A stretch of DNA of 64,000 bases from Halobacteria archaeon AArc-dxtr1 (GTDB taxonomy: Archaea > Halobacteriota > Halobacteria > Halobacteriales > Natrialbaceae): assembly GCA_025517425.1 (NCBI GenBank), contig JAOPJY010000001.1, positions 1,682,852 to 1,746,851 on the forward strand, in the 5' to 3' direction. The position numbers and the translations under genes were made by a program. The notes under the pieces were generated by a model. It searched no databases. It had not been told where the DNA came from and was given only the letters and a program-made list of their open reading frames with translations. Numbering within the stretch: the first letter of the stretch is position 1; every line of letters starts with the position of its first letter. Positions 17,037 through 25,691 of the stretch are shown piece after piece.

Positions 17037-18851
17037 ATGTCTGACGAAAACTCACAGACGACGGGTTCGGGTCGAGACGCTGAACCGGACGGACCACACG
17101 GGTTCTCGACAGATCTCGTCGGATCTGGTATCACAGAGGAGGAATCGAACCAAGGGTTGTTCGACGATCTACTCAGCGGCGAACCCATCTTCGAGAACAA
17201 GGAAGTCCTTAGACCGTCGTACACACCTCACGAGCTCCCCCATCGAAATAATCAGATCAACAAAATGGCGACGATCCTTGTCGCTGCACTTCGAGGTGAA
17301 ACACCCTCGAATATTCTCATCTACGGGAAGACCGGGACCGGCAAGACTGCGAGTGCAAAGTTCGTCTCGAAGGAACTCGAGAGCACGTCCTCGAAGTACA
17401 GCGTCCCCTGTGACGTCGAGTACATCAACTGTGAGGTGACAGACACCCAGTACCGCGTCCTCGCTCAGCTTGCTAACAAGTTCATCGAGGAGAACGAGCG
17501 CCGAATTACGGACCGTATTGCTGAACTCGAATCGCACCTCGACGAAATTGACTCGTTACCCTCTGACGCAGCCGATACGTCCGACGCAGAGACACCTCTC
17601 TCTGGCGACCTCGATTCACCTCATTCGGCTGGTTCGTCTGAACCGTCTCACGACGGGGAACCATCGGATCGAGGCACTGAGGGTACTGGTACTCCCGGGG
17701 AAACTGGGGCCGACGAGACCGGCTTCGAATTCAACGAATCTGCAACACAATCCACTACTTCTAATGCAGACGAATCTCCTTCGAAAGACGACAGATCGGC
17801 TAATTATGGGGGCTCCCCAGTAGAAACTGAGGGGGTTGAGAGGGCAGAAAATTCTCCTGATAGCTCGGGCTCCGATCTCACACATCCGCTTGCCTCAACG
17901 CCGTTCGATTCACGCGAGGACGTTGAGGCTCGAATCGACGAACTCGAAGCCGACCGGGACTCGTTCGAGGAGGTGCCGATGACCGGGTGGCCGACCGATC
18001 GCGTCTACAGCGTCTTTTTCGACGCCGTCGACTACTCGGAGCGTGTCGTCGTTATCATGTTAGACGAGATCGACAAACTCGTCGAAAAAAGCGGTGACGA
18101 TACACTGTATAACCTCTCTCGGATGAACTCCGAACTCGAGAACTCGCGGGTGTCGATCATCGGTATCTCGAACGACCTGAAGTTCACCGACTTTCTCGAT
18201 CCGCGTGTCAAATCGAGCCTCGGCGAGGAGGAAATCGTCTTCCCCCCCTACGACGCGAACCAGCTACGGGACATCTTGCAACACCGGTCGGAGGTATCGT
18301 TCAAACAGGGTGCCCTCTCGGACGATGTTATTCCACTCTGTGCGGCGTTCGCCGCCCAAGAGCACGGCGACGCCCGCCGAGCGCTCGACCTCCTGCGAAC
18401 AGCAGGCGAACTCGCCGAACGCTCCCAGTCCGAGACGGTTGTCGAGGAACACGTCAGACAGGCACAGGACAAGATCGAACTCGACCGCGTCGTCGAGGTC
18501 GTCCGGACGCTTCCGACACAGAGCAAACTCGTCCTCTTCGCGATCATCCTCCTCGAGAAAAACGGCGTTCACAGCATCAATACCGGCGAGGTGTTCAACA
18601 TTTACAAGCGCCTCTGTGAGGAGATCAACGCCGACGTCCTCACCCAGCGACGCGTCACCGACCTCATCAGCGAACTTGACATGCTCGGCATCGTCAACGC
18701 GGTCGTCGTCTCGAAGGGCCGCTACGGCCGAACAAAGGAGATCAGCCTCTCGGTCCCCCTGGAGGACACCGAGGCCGTATTGATCTCTGACTCCCGACTC
18801 AGCGACATCGACGACGTTCAGCCGTTTGTACAGGCACGGTTCGAGAACTAA
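17037..18851 (+). CDS. orc1: Orc1/Cdc6 origin-binding initiator, origin-linked
   Basis: 604 residues, long for the family because of an inserted disordered, acidic, Ser/Thr-rich segment at about residues 172-295. AAA+ motifs: Walker A 'YGKTGTGKTA' (96-105), Walker B 'VVIMLDEID' (338-346), sensor 1 'IIGISNDLKF'. A C-terminal winged helix ('LTQRRVTDLISELDMLGIV') recognises ORBs. It binds the boxes in the upstream origin to start replication and load MCM. It is the origin-adjacent paralogue; a shorter one lies at 41670. The inserted segment contains an ORB-like DNA sequence (17817). An ORB lies just before the start codon, suggesting self-control. Confidence 0.96.
   Translation: MSDENSQTTGSGRDAEPDGPHGFSTDLVGSGITEEESNQGLFDDLLSGEPIFENKEVLRPSYTPHELPHRNNQINKMATILVAALRGETPSNILIYGKTGTGKTASAKFVSKELESTSSKYSVPCDVEYINCEVTDTQYRVLAQLANKFIEENERRITDRIAELESHLDEIDSLPSDAADTSDAETPLSGDLDSPHSAGSSEPSHDGEPSDRGTEGTGTPGETGADETGFEFNESATQSTTSNADESPSKDDRSANYGGSPVETEGVERAENSPDSSGSDLTHPLASTPFDSREDVEARIDELEADRDSFEEVPMTGWPTDRVYSVFFDAVDYSERVVVIMLDEIDKLVEKSGDDTLYNLSRMNSELENSRVSIIGISNDLKFTDFLDPRVKSSLGEEEIVFPPYDANQLRDILQHRSEVSFKQGALSDDVIPLCAAFAAQEHGDARRALDLLRTAGELAERSQSETVVEEHVRQAQDKIELDRVVEVVRTLPTQSKLVLFAIILLEKNGVHSINTGEVFNIYKRLCEEINADVLTQRRVTDLISELDMLGIVNAVVVSKGRYGRTKEISLSVPLEDTEAVLISDSRLSDIDDVQPFVQARFEN
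17817..17839 (+). repeat. ORB-like element inside the orc1 coding sequence
   Basis: CCCCAGTAGAAACTGAGGGGGTT matches the origin boxes at the CCAGT..GAAAC core and the G-run, in the same orientation. It falls in the codons for residues about 261-268 (PVETEGVE) within the disordered insert, where protein constraint should be weak. Confidence 0.5.
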
Positions 18852-18923
18852 GACTTTCTAACGGCTAGTCGGCGACAGGAACCAGTCGTCGGTGACCTGT
18901 GATCGGAGCCGCTGAACTATACC

Positions 18924-19010
18924 GCTGCAGTCGAACGCTGCTGTGCAGTCAAACTCTGTTACTGTCGTCACAATTTGTTGCTGCAGTCGAAATAGACAGC
19001 TGCAGTCGGG
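18924..19010 (+). repeat. Four GCTGCAGTCGAA-type repeats after orc1
   Basis: GCTGCAGTCGAA occurs at 18924 and 18980, with variants at 18942 (TGTGCAGTCAAA) and 18999 (GCTGCAGTCGGG). They fill the 188-base space between the convergent orc1 and sec11 genes. Function unknown; possible terminator or protein-binding array. Confidence 0.7.
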
Positions 19011-19039
19011 CTGTATTCGACGGAGTAGTACCGGAGTAT

Positions 19040-20161
19040 TCAACCCCGTTGTCCGACTGCGACCGTCGTCGCACCTGCGACACTCGCCGTTCCAACCGAC
19101 GCAATCCCACTACCGACAACGTGTACGGCTTCTCCACCGAGGAACGGCTCTGTCGCCCCGTTCCACAGTCGATCCTGTTCGAGCAAGCTCTCACCGATGC
19201 CGCCGAATACGCTGCCGGTGAGCAGCAGTTCGTCGAACATGAGCCGGACGTATCCGAGATACGGGACTCTCACCATCGCTTTCCCGGTGACCCACTCCGG
19301 CCTGACGATACCACTGTCCGTTCCGAAGCCAACCTGATCGTAGCCGCGGTTCGCATCACCCTTCGTCACGAATCCGTCGTACGGAGCCGGACAGGTCGTC
19401 ACCTGATCACACGTTGCGTCCCCGAGGTAATCGGGGTTCGCCTGCTCGTCGATCCAGTTGTCCCCCTCTTCGACCCAGTAATGTGCCCGGTGTATCACCG
19501 GGTTGCCGTCTCCGCCGGGTCTGAAGATGACCACGTCACCGTCTTTCCCGAACTGATTGTGATCGTTCGCGTCCGCGAGCGGGACGATACCCGTTCCTGC
19601 AGCCGGCTCGTCGCCGACGAATCGCTCTTCGTCGGCGACGAAGACCATATCTCCGCGGTGCATGTTCGGCTCCATACTTCCGCTTTCGATCGCGACAAGC
19701 GGTGGCCATACGCCGCTGATTCCGAACAGTACGAGCCCGATTACGGCCACGATGGCGACGCTTGTGAGCACGTCCCTGACGACGACGACCGTTCCCTCTT
19801 CGCTTCGGAAGAACCACCGCAACACGCCGTCGTCTTCGATTGTGACGCGGTCGTCCGACGGTCGTGCCCGGCCGCTCGAAGCAGGACCCCTTTCACCCTG
19901 GGATCGTCCGTTAGTCTCTGGTCCTGATCTATCCGCGGATGGCTGTCGATCGCTCGTGGTCGTTCGCCGAGCGTCGTCCGGTAAGCGCTCGGATTTCCCG
20001 TCTGTGGTTCGTTCGTCCGTCACCTCATTGTCTGGCCCCTCTGTCACCTCGTCGTCAGAACTATCACTCGCGCGAGACGGAGGGACGTGTGGTTCCGGAT
20101 CGCGCTCGTCGTCGTCCGGGCCGGGAGCTCCCATTTCCCTCCACTTTGCTAAGGGACGCAA
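19040..20161 (-). CDS. sec11: Signal peptidase I, Sec11 type
   Basis: 373 residues. The first ~110 are acidic, low-complexity and probably disordered; one membrane segment follows (about 131-152), then the peptidase domain outside the membrane. Catalytic residues of the archaeal Ser-His-Asp type are visible: S162 in 'IESGSMEPNM', H224 in 'PVIHRAHYW', D269 in 'VTKGDANRGYD'. Two cysteines (about 251, 257) sit in a loop. A second hydrophobic stretch closes the protein. It removes Sec signal peptides. It is convergent with orc1 and divergent from the PolD gene; the orc1-sec11-polD order is conserved near haloarchaeal origins. Start could also be the ATG at 20134. Confidence 0.92.
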   Translation of the reverse strand: MRPLAKWREMGAPGPDDDERDPEPHVPPSRASDSSDDEVTEGPDNEVTDERTTDGKSERLPDDARRTTTSDRQPSADRSGPETNGRSQGERGPASSGRARPSDDRVTIEDDGVLRWFFRSEEGTVVVVRDVLTSVAIVAVIGLVLFGISGVWPPLVAIESGSMEPNMHRGDMVFVADEERFVGDEPAAGTGIVPLADANDHNQFGKDGDVVIFRPGGDGNPVIHRAHYWVEEGDNWIDEQANPDYLGDATCDQVTTCPAPYDGFVTKGDANRGYDQVGFGTDSGIVRPEWVTGKAMVRVPYLGYVRLMFDELLLTGSVFGGIGESLLEQDRLWNGATEPFLGGEAVHVVGSGIASVGTASVAGATTVAVGQRG

Positions 20162-20278
20162 TCAACCTTCTGCTCGGTGGCGTCTGCTGTTCGGGACCGG
20201 CCGGCTGTCGAAGCCCCGCTGTGGTGTGTCGCCGGCATCGGTCGATTCGCTATCCTTTTCTCTCTGACCTCGCATACG

Positions 20279-21949
20279 ATGAGTGTGCCACTCGAGGGCC
20301 ACACCCGGATCGTTCGCGAGCTCACCACCCGTGGATACAACGCCGAGCGGGAGGCGGTCACACTTATAGCGACCGCTGACGATCCAGCGGCGACCCTCGA
20401 ACGCGTCGTCGACGATCTTTCCGACGATACGCTCGTAATCACTCAACACCACGTTCGATCGACCCTCGATTCTGAACCAGCAGCCGACAAATCGACCACC
20501 GTTTCATCTGCATCCGATACGGGAACAAATCACACGACTGAAACTGATAGTCCAGTCGAAACGAAGGGGTCTCCTTCGGACGCTCTCACTACTGCAGACG
20601 CTCCTGTTGGAGACACACCATCCAGTCATGCGCCTGCTGAAGAGACTGCGTCAACTGAGTCTCAGCAAGCGCGGACGTCTGAGTCTCAACAAGCGCGGAC
20701 GTCTGTCGATGAGGACCGATTCGACCGAGCGCAAGATCCGGCGCTTCGCTCGCTCGACATCGCGGGCGACATGACCGGTGAGAGCACTGGCACGGGCGAG
20801 TACTCGGATTTCGTCGCCGTCTTTCGGGACCGGCTCGAGCGGCTGGGGTCGAAGCTCCGCGGTCGGGTCAATCACCGCCCTGCGAGCGCAATTGGGAGCA
20901 TGCCTGGTGGCAGCGAGGCCGCGATGGTCGGGCTGGTCAACGACGTCCGGTCGACCGCCAGCGGCCACTGGCTGATCGAACTGGAGGATGCGTCCGGAAC
21001 CTTCCCCTGGCTGGTGATGAAAGACCGCGAGTACGTCGACCTCGTCGACGAACTACTCTACGACGAGGTGATCGCGATGGAGGGGACGCTCGCCGACGAC
21101 GCCGGGATCGCGTTCGTCGACTCGATGTACTTCCCGGACGTCCCCCGCACCCACGAGCCGTCGACGGCGGACCGCCACGTACAGGCGGCGCTCATCAGCG
21201 ACGTCCACGTCGGCAGCCAGGAGTTCATGGAAGACGCCTGGAACCGCTTTACAGACTGGCTCCACACGCCCGCGGCCCAACACGTCGAGTACCTGTTGAT
21301 CGCCGGCGACATGGTTGAGGGCGTCGGCGTCTACCCAAACCAGGACGAAGAACTCGACGTCGTCGACATCTACGACCAGTACGCGGCGTTCAGCGAGCAC
21401 CTGAAGTCTGTTCCCGGTGACATGGAGATCGTCATGATCCCGGGCAATCACGACGCGGTCCGACTCGCCGAACCGCAGCCCGGATTCTCCGAGGAGCTCC
21501 GAGAGATCATGTCGGCCCACGACGCCCGCATCGTCAGCAATCCGTCGACGGTCACGATCGAGGGTGTCACCGTGCTCATGTACCACGGCGTCTCGCTGGA
21601 CGAGGTAATCGCCGAACTACCCGAAGAGAAGGCGAGTTACGACGATCCCCACAAGGCGATGTACCAGCTGTTAAAGAAGCGCCACGTCGCCCCGCAGTTC
21701 GGCGGCCACACTCGCCTCGCCCCCGAGGAGAAAGACTACCTCACCATCGACGAGGTGCCCGACATCTTCCATACGGGCCACGTCCACAAGCTCGGCTTCG
21801 GCAAGTACCACAACGTCCTCGCGATCAACTCCGGCTGCTGGCAGGCCCAGACGGACTTCCAGCGCAGCGTCAACATCGACCCCGACTCCGGGTTCGCCCC
21901 GATCGTCGACCTCGATACGTTAGACGTGACGGTCCAGAAGTTCAGCTGA
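20279..21949 (+). CDS. polD1: DNA polymerase D small subunit (DP1), 3'-5' exonuclease
   Basis: 556 residues from the ATG at 20279 (MSVPLEGHTRIV). A short N-terminal helical domain is followed by a disordered Ser/Thr/Glu-rich linker (about 65-160) with a 24-base tandem duplication at 20656-20703, then an OB-like region and the calcineurin-type phosphoesterase domain: 'ISDVHVGSQEF', 'IAGDMVEGVG', 'IPGNHDAVRL', 'HTGHVHKLG'. All metal ligands are present, so the proofreading exonuclease should be active. It pairs with the large DP2 subunit encoded elsewhere. Its linker coding sequence also carries a strong ORB-like box (20551). The longer in-frame start at 20177 is less likely. Confidence 0.95.
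   Translation: MSVPLEGHTRIVRELTTRGYNAEREAVTLIATADDPAATLERVVDDLSDDTLVITQHHVRSTLDSEPAADKSTTVSSASDTGTNHTTETDSPVETKGSPSDALTTADAPVGDTPSSHAPAEETASTESQQARTSESQQARTSVDEDRFDRAQDPALRSLDIAGDMTGESTGTGEYSDFVAVFRDRLERLGSKLRGRVNHRPASAIGSMPGGSEAAMVGLVNDVRSTASGHWLIELEDASGTFPWLVMKDREYVDLVDELLYDEVIAMEGTLADDAGIAFVDSMYFPDVPRTHEPSTADRHVQAALISDVHVGSQEFMEDAWNRFTDWLHTPAAQHVEYLLIAGDMVEGVGVYPNQDEELDVVDIYDQYAAFSEHLKSVPGDMEIVMIPGNHDAVRLAEPQPGFSEELREIMSAHDARIVSNPSTVTIEGVTVLMYHGVSLDEVIAELPEEKASYDDPHKAMYQLLKKRHVAPQFGGHTRLAPEEKDYLTIDEVPDIFHTGHVHKLGFGKYHNVLAINSGCWQAQTDFQRSVNIDPDSGFAPIVDLDTLDVTVQKFS
20551..20572 (+). repeat. ORB-like element inside the polD1 coding sequence
   Basis: CCAGTCGAAACGAAGGGGT differs from the right-hand origin box by one base across its first 18 positions. 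It lies 4.1 kb from the origin core, in the codons for PVETKG (residues about 91-97) in the disordered linker, and has the same orientation as the origin boxes at 16426 and 17003. Confidence 0.65.
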
Positions 21950-22028
21950 GCCCGCGTCACGTGGTCGAGCCGTCCCCCTTCGTTGAGTCCGTGTCGCTCC
22001 CCCAGCCGCTCGCTGTCTACACACTGTG

Positions 22029-22472
22029 CTACGGTTCCAGTCGAAACTTCTCGGTCTGGGAGCCGTCGAACTGTGGCCCGCTTCCGCAGTGTCGAAAGCC
22101 CAACTGCTCTACTGCAGTACTGACCGCCTCGTTGTCGGGCGAGACGAGGAGTTCGACGCTCATTCCCTCGCTCTCTGCGAACCGGACCGGCTCGGCGAGC
22201 AGGCGCTGGCACGCCTGATCGGTGCCGCCGATCTGCGTGATGTGGACGGTGTCACCCCTCGCGTCGAAGCTCACGAAGCCCAGAATGTCTTCCGGTTGCG
22301 AGCCGCCGTATCGGGGTTCGCTGCCCGAGACGTCCGCGTTCGGATCTCGAACGCCGTCTTCGGCGATCCGCACTGTCCGATCGTGGACGAGGTTTCGCAT
22401 CACGTCGGTCGGCGAGTTGGCGATCGCCGCGATGGCGTCGGCGTCGGCCTCGAGCGCGTCCCGTACGTTCAT
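22029..22472 (-). CDS. GNAT family N-acetyltransferase
   Basis: 147 residues starting 'MNVRDALEADADAIAAIANSP', the typical GNAT opening. The central strands include 'ILGFVSFDARGDTVHITQIGG', and the C-terminal part contains 'NEAVSTAVEQLGFRHCG', the usual end of the fold (position, then 'GF'). The acetyl-CoA loop is weakly conserved (QACQRLLAEP). Substrate unknown. The frame extends upstream to 22664, but the extra part is not family-like and would overlap the promoter region of lysC. It is divergent from lysC. Confidence 0.85.
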   Translation of the reverse strand: MNVRDALEADADAIAAIANSPTDVMRNLVHDRTVRIAEDGVRDPNADVSGSEPRYGGSQPEDILGFVSFDARGDTVHITQIGGTDQACQRLLAEPVRFAESEGMSVELLVSPDNEAVSTAVEQLGFRHCGSGPQFDGSQTEKFRLEP

Positions 22473-22690
22473 CGTCCCGTGGTAATGATGTGCACGAACA
22501 TAAATCCCGCCCGCGGAGACAGGTAGACCAACCCAAGTCGGTGTGACTGTCTCGAGTAACTGAATATCCAGCTGGATCGACTTGGATGACGAACAGTTAC
22601 GCCTGCGATGGGACACAGTTATCTGCCCCCTCTGGTAAAGGAGTGGCACATGACCATCACTCACACCGTCTCTCAGGATGGGGTGTTCGT

Positions 22691-23869
22691 ATGCGCGTTC
22701 TAGCCAAGTTCGGCGGTACGAGCCTCGGCAGCGGCGATCGGATCAACCGCGCCGCCGATTCCGTCGCTGCGGCCGTCGAGGACGGCCACGAGATCGCCGT
22801 CGTCGCCAGCGCGATGGGGTCGACGACCGACGATCTTCTCGACGAGATCACCTTCGACACCAGCGATCAGGACCGCGCACAGATCGTGAGCATGGGCGAG
22901 CGGACCTCGGTCCGCATGCTTAAAGCCGCTCTCTCCTCGCGGGGCATCGACGCGATGTTCTTGGAGCCCGGCAGCGAGTACTGGCCGGTTATCACCGACG
23001 AGCACGGCGAGGTCGACGTCGAGCGAACGCGCGAGCGCGCGACTGAGCTCGCTGCCAAGTTAGACGGCGTCGTTCCCGTCATCACCGGCTTCCTCGCCGA
23101 AGGAATCGACGGCTCGGTTACCACCCTCGGTCGCGGAGGTAGTGACACCACGGCCGTCATGCTCGGCAACTACATGGAAGCCGACGAGGTCGTCATCGTC
23201 ACCGACGTCGAAGGCGTCATGACCGGCGACCCGAACGTCGTCGAGGGCGCCCGAAACGTCGGCGAGATATCCGTCGACGAGCTGCGAAATCTCTCGTTCC
23301 GCGGCGCTGAGGTCGTCGCTCCCTCCGCGCTATCGTACAAAGACCGGGGTCTCGACGTCCGCGTCGTCCACTACCAGCACGGTGATCTTCTCTCCGGTGG
23401 GACGAGCATCGAGGGTCAGTTCGAGAGTCTCGTCGATCTGCGCGAACAGCCACTTGCCTGTCTGACTGTCGCGGGACGGGCGATTCGCAACCAGTCGGGC
23501 ATCTTTCAGTCGCTTGCGGACGCCTTAGGTGATAACGAGGTCAACATCGACGCCGTCGCCAGCGGCGCAGACACCGTCACCTTCTACATCGACGAGGACG
23601 AGGCCGAGCGCGCCGAGAACATCCTCCACCGCGAGGTCGTCACGAGCGATACACTCTCGAGTGTCACCGTCGACTCCCCGATTGCGGCGATCCGCGTCAC
23701 CGGCGGCGAGCTCCCAAATCAGCCGGGTATCGTCAGCGAGATCGTCAACCCGATCGCCGACGCCCGAATCAACCTCCAGGACATCATCACCAGCGCCACC
23801 TCCGTCGCGCTGTTCGTCGACTGGGAAGACCGCGAGAAGACCCTCGAGCTCACGCAGGACCTGTTCTGA
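22691..23869 (+). CDS. lysC: Aspartate kinase
   Basis: 392 residues. The amino-acid kinase domain starts 'MRVLAKFGGTSLGSGDRI' (KFGGTS is the hallmark) and holds 'TLGRGGSDTTAVMLG' and 'EGVMTGDPNVV'; two ACT domains follow ('GIFQSLADALGDNEVNIDAVASG' and 'GIVSEIVNPIADARINLQDI'). It phosphorylates aspartate in the first step toward lysine, threonine and methionine; the ACT pair implies feedback control. The in-frame start at 22586 is rejected because the family starts at the KFGGTS strand. In related genomes the gene also sits near the orc1 origin. Confidence 0.95.
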   Translation: MRVLAKFGGTSLGSGDRINRAADSVAAAVEDGHEIAVVASAMGSTTDDLLDEITFDTSDQDRAQIVSMGERTSVRMLKAALSSRGIDAMFLEPGSEYWPVITDEHGEVDVERTRERATELAAKLDGVVPVITGFLAEGIDGSVTTLGRGGSDTTAVMLGNYMEADEVVIVTDVEGVMTGDPNVVEGARNVGEISVDELRNLSFRGAEVVAPSALSYKDRGLDVRVVHYQHGDLLSGGTSIEGQFESLVDLREQPLACLTVAGRAIRNQSGIFQSLADALGDNEVNIDAVASGADTVTFYIDEDEAERAENILHREVVTSDTLSSVTVDSPIAAIRVTGGELPNQPGIVSEIVNPIADARINLQDIITSATSVALFVDWEDREKTLELTQDLF

Positions 23870-23993
23870 GACCGCTTCGTTACTCATATCGACTCTGCCA
23901 GAGCTGGCCACTCTCTCGGTAACGACTCCCTACTAGATTCGTTCGGCGCATTCAGGCTCAACCCCTTTTTGTCGCCGTCGCCTCGATCGAACC

Positions 23994-24140
23994 ATGCTAG
24001 AACTTGCACTCGCGTTCTTCATCATCGCAATCATCGCCGCCGCGTTCGGTGCGACCGGCGTCGCTGGCGTTACGATGGCCGCCGCGAAGTGGATCGTGGG
24101 GCTGTTCTTGCTGCTGGCGGTCCTCTCGATGTTGCTGTAG
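23994..24140 (+). CDS. DUF1328-type small membrane protein
   Basis: 48 residues, ATG 23994 to TAG 24138-24140. Two hydrophobic segments: 'LALAFFIIAIIAAAFGATGVA' region is interrupted by Gly/Ala, then 'KWIVGLFLLLAVLSMLL'. The order (aliphatic helix, G-x-x-G-V-A-G loop, A-A-K/W turn, second helix) matches the DUF1328/YtjA family of about 50-residue membrane proteins of unknown role. A T-rich run (CCCCTTTTTG) lies about 30 bases before the start. Confidence 0.8.
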   Translation: MLELALAFFIIAIIAAAFGATGVAGVTMAAAKWIVGLFLLLAVLSMLL

Positions 24141-24184
24141 TGAGTCCCCGGCTGTCATCCAGCGACACGCACTAGCAGCTTCGG

Positions 24185-24709
24185 TCACTCCAGCAGCGCT
24201 GCACCCTCTTCGACGTCCATCACACCCTGTGAGACGGCCGTGAGGATGCGGACGACCTCCGGATTCGGCTCGGAGCCGTCGTCGTTGTCGGCGGCCTCCG
24301 CGAGCGTCACCTTCGTCGAGTCGCCGACGAACTCCGCGACGTCGGTTCCCTCGGCGATAGCGGTCTCCTTTTTCACCCGGTAGTTCCCGCCGTCGGTGAC
24401 GTGCAGATCGCCCGGGTGGAAGAAGTACCAGTCTTCGCGGTCGAATCGGACGCCGATGCGGGGCTTCGCGCCGAAGTTCTGTGCGAAGTAGATCAACGCC
24501 TCGACTTCCTCGCCGGTCAGGTAGATCGGCTTCCCCGAACTCGACTTCGCTTCGATGGCGTAGAATCGCTCGCCGTCGCCAGCCAGGACGTCGGGAAGTT
24601 CGCGTTCCGTGGCGGCGCCGCTTGCCGGCGCGCGCATCACCGCGAATCCCGAGTCGTCGAGGAGGTTCACGAGTTCCCGCTCGCGGCGGTCACCCTTCGC
24701 CTGAGACAT
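24185..24709 (-). CDS. hjc: Holliday junction resolvase Hjc
   Basis: 174 residues. The archaeal Hjc fold is shown by '[27 protein letters not shown]' (with the first catalytic Glu), 'ELPDVLAG' (Asp) and '[12 protein letters not shown]' (Glu and Lys of the ExK motif). It cuts four-way DNA junctions in recombination and fork repair. The last 50 residues ('[21 protein letters not shown]...') extend past the core fold and are acidic; such extensions are common in haloarchaea. Its position near the origin alongside orc1 and polD1 fits a replication/repair cluster. Confidence 0.95.
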   Translation of the reverse strand: MSQAKGDRRERELVNLLDDSGFAVMRAPASGAATERELPDVLAGDGERFYAIEAKSSSGKPIYLTGEEVEALIYFAQNFGAKPRIGVRFDREDWYFFHPGDLHVTDGGNYRVKKETAIAEGTDVAEFVGDSTKVTLAEAADNDDGSEPNPEVVRILTAVSQGVMDVEEGAALLE

Positions 24710-24793
24710 GCTCCTATCTCACCGACGCGAATACATAAACGGGCCGGAGGTGACCCGGTCGCGGCCGCTCCAGCGCGACGTATCGTCTCGAAC

Positions 24794-25615
24794 TCACCCC
24801 AGGACGACCAACACGTCGACGACCGCACCCGCCATCTCTTCACCCTCCTCGAACCCGTAGATCATCGCGACGTACAGCAGCGCCCAGTTGAACGCGTTGT
24901 AGACGGCGTGGATGATGATCGGGACGACGAGGTTCTCGGTTACGACGTAGGCGTATCCCATCACGAGCCCGCCGAAGAAGAGGACGATGAGTGGGATCAC
25001 GACGGCGACCGTCGACTCCGCCAGCAGGGCGTAGACGGGGAAGTGAACCAGCGAGAAGATCGCGCTCGCGACGACGACGGCCGTCGTCCGATCGAAGGCG
25101 TCGTAGAGGCGTTTCTGGATGACGTTTCGAAAGAGGAACTCCTCGGCCGGCGAGTTGAAGAGAAACGCGATCGCGATCAGGATGAGTATCATCGCCTCGT
25201 CGCCGCCGATGTACTCCGTGATGCCCGAGCTGGCAACCGGCGCGTCGAGTAGTGTGACTACGATGTTCGTCAGGACGTAAAAGGCGATGACGGCGACGGT
25301 GCCCCCGAGTGCGTACACCCAGCCACGCTTATCGGGCACCGAGAGATCGACGTAGTCCCAGCCTCGGTTCGTATAGGCCAGATAGATCGCTCCCGCAGCG
25401 GCCATTCCGACGAAGTTCAACACGAAAAACGCCGTCCGAACCCCGAGTGACGTCTGGCCGGGTTCGTCGATAAGCATCGGCTCGTAGAGGAACGCGGGCA
25501 GCGTGAACAGTTCAGCGGTGAGGATCCCAAAGAGCGTGAGCCCGAACGCGACGAGAACCGCGCGGAGGGGACGACCGCGGACGGTTTCGACTGCACTCGT
25601 CGATTGGTCTTCCAT
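24794..25615 (-). CDS. CPBP family intramembrane metalloprotease
   Basis: 273 residues with about eight hydrophobic segments. The three Abi/CPBP motifs are present: 'NSPAEEFLFRNVIQ' (EExxxR), 'SLVHFPVYALL' (His motif) and 'IIHAVYNAFNW' (HxxxN). This is the Rce1-like glutamate-type intramembrane protease superfamily; archaeal members may process prenylated or bacteriocin-like substrates, but none is known here. It is a single gene downstream of hjc on the same strand. Confidence 0.9.
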   Translation of the reverse strand: MEDQSTSAVETVRGRPLRAVLVAFGLTLFGILTAELFTLPAFLYEPMLIDEPGQTSLGVRTAFFVLNFVGMAAAGAIYLAYTNRGWDYVDLSVPDKRGWVYALGGTVAVIAFYVLTNIVVTLLDAPVASSGITEYIGGDEAMILILIAIAFLFNSPAEEFLFRNVIQKRLYDAFDRTTAVVVASAIFSLVHFPVYALLAESTVAVVIPLIVLFFGGLVMGYAYVVTENLVVPIIIHAVYNAFNWALLYVAMIYGFEEGEEMAGAVVDVLVVLG

Positions 25616-25691
25616 ATTGGCTCGTATGTCCGTGAGGCCTTGGGCGTTCCTCTCTCGCTCGCAACTCCGTGTCGTGGTGCGACCTACCGGT

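Noticed and set aside
16826..17224. Minus-strand frame across the origin and orc1 start
   Set aside because: It crosses the ORB and the orc1 coding start and has no family features or haloarchaeal composition.
21969..21990. A further ORB-like word downstream of polD1 (reverse CAACGAAGGGGGA)
   Set aside because: Only the right half matches (AACGAAGGGG); the CCAGTG part is missing, so chance is likely.
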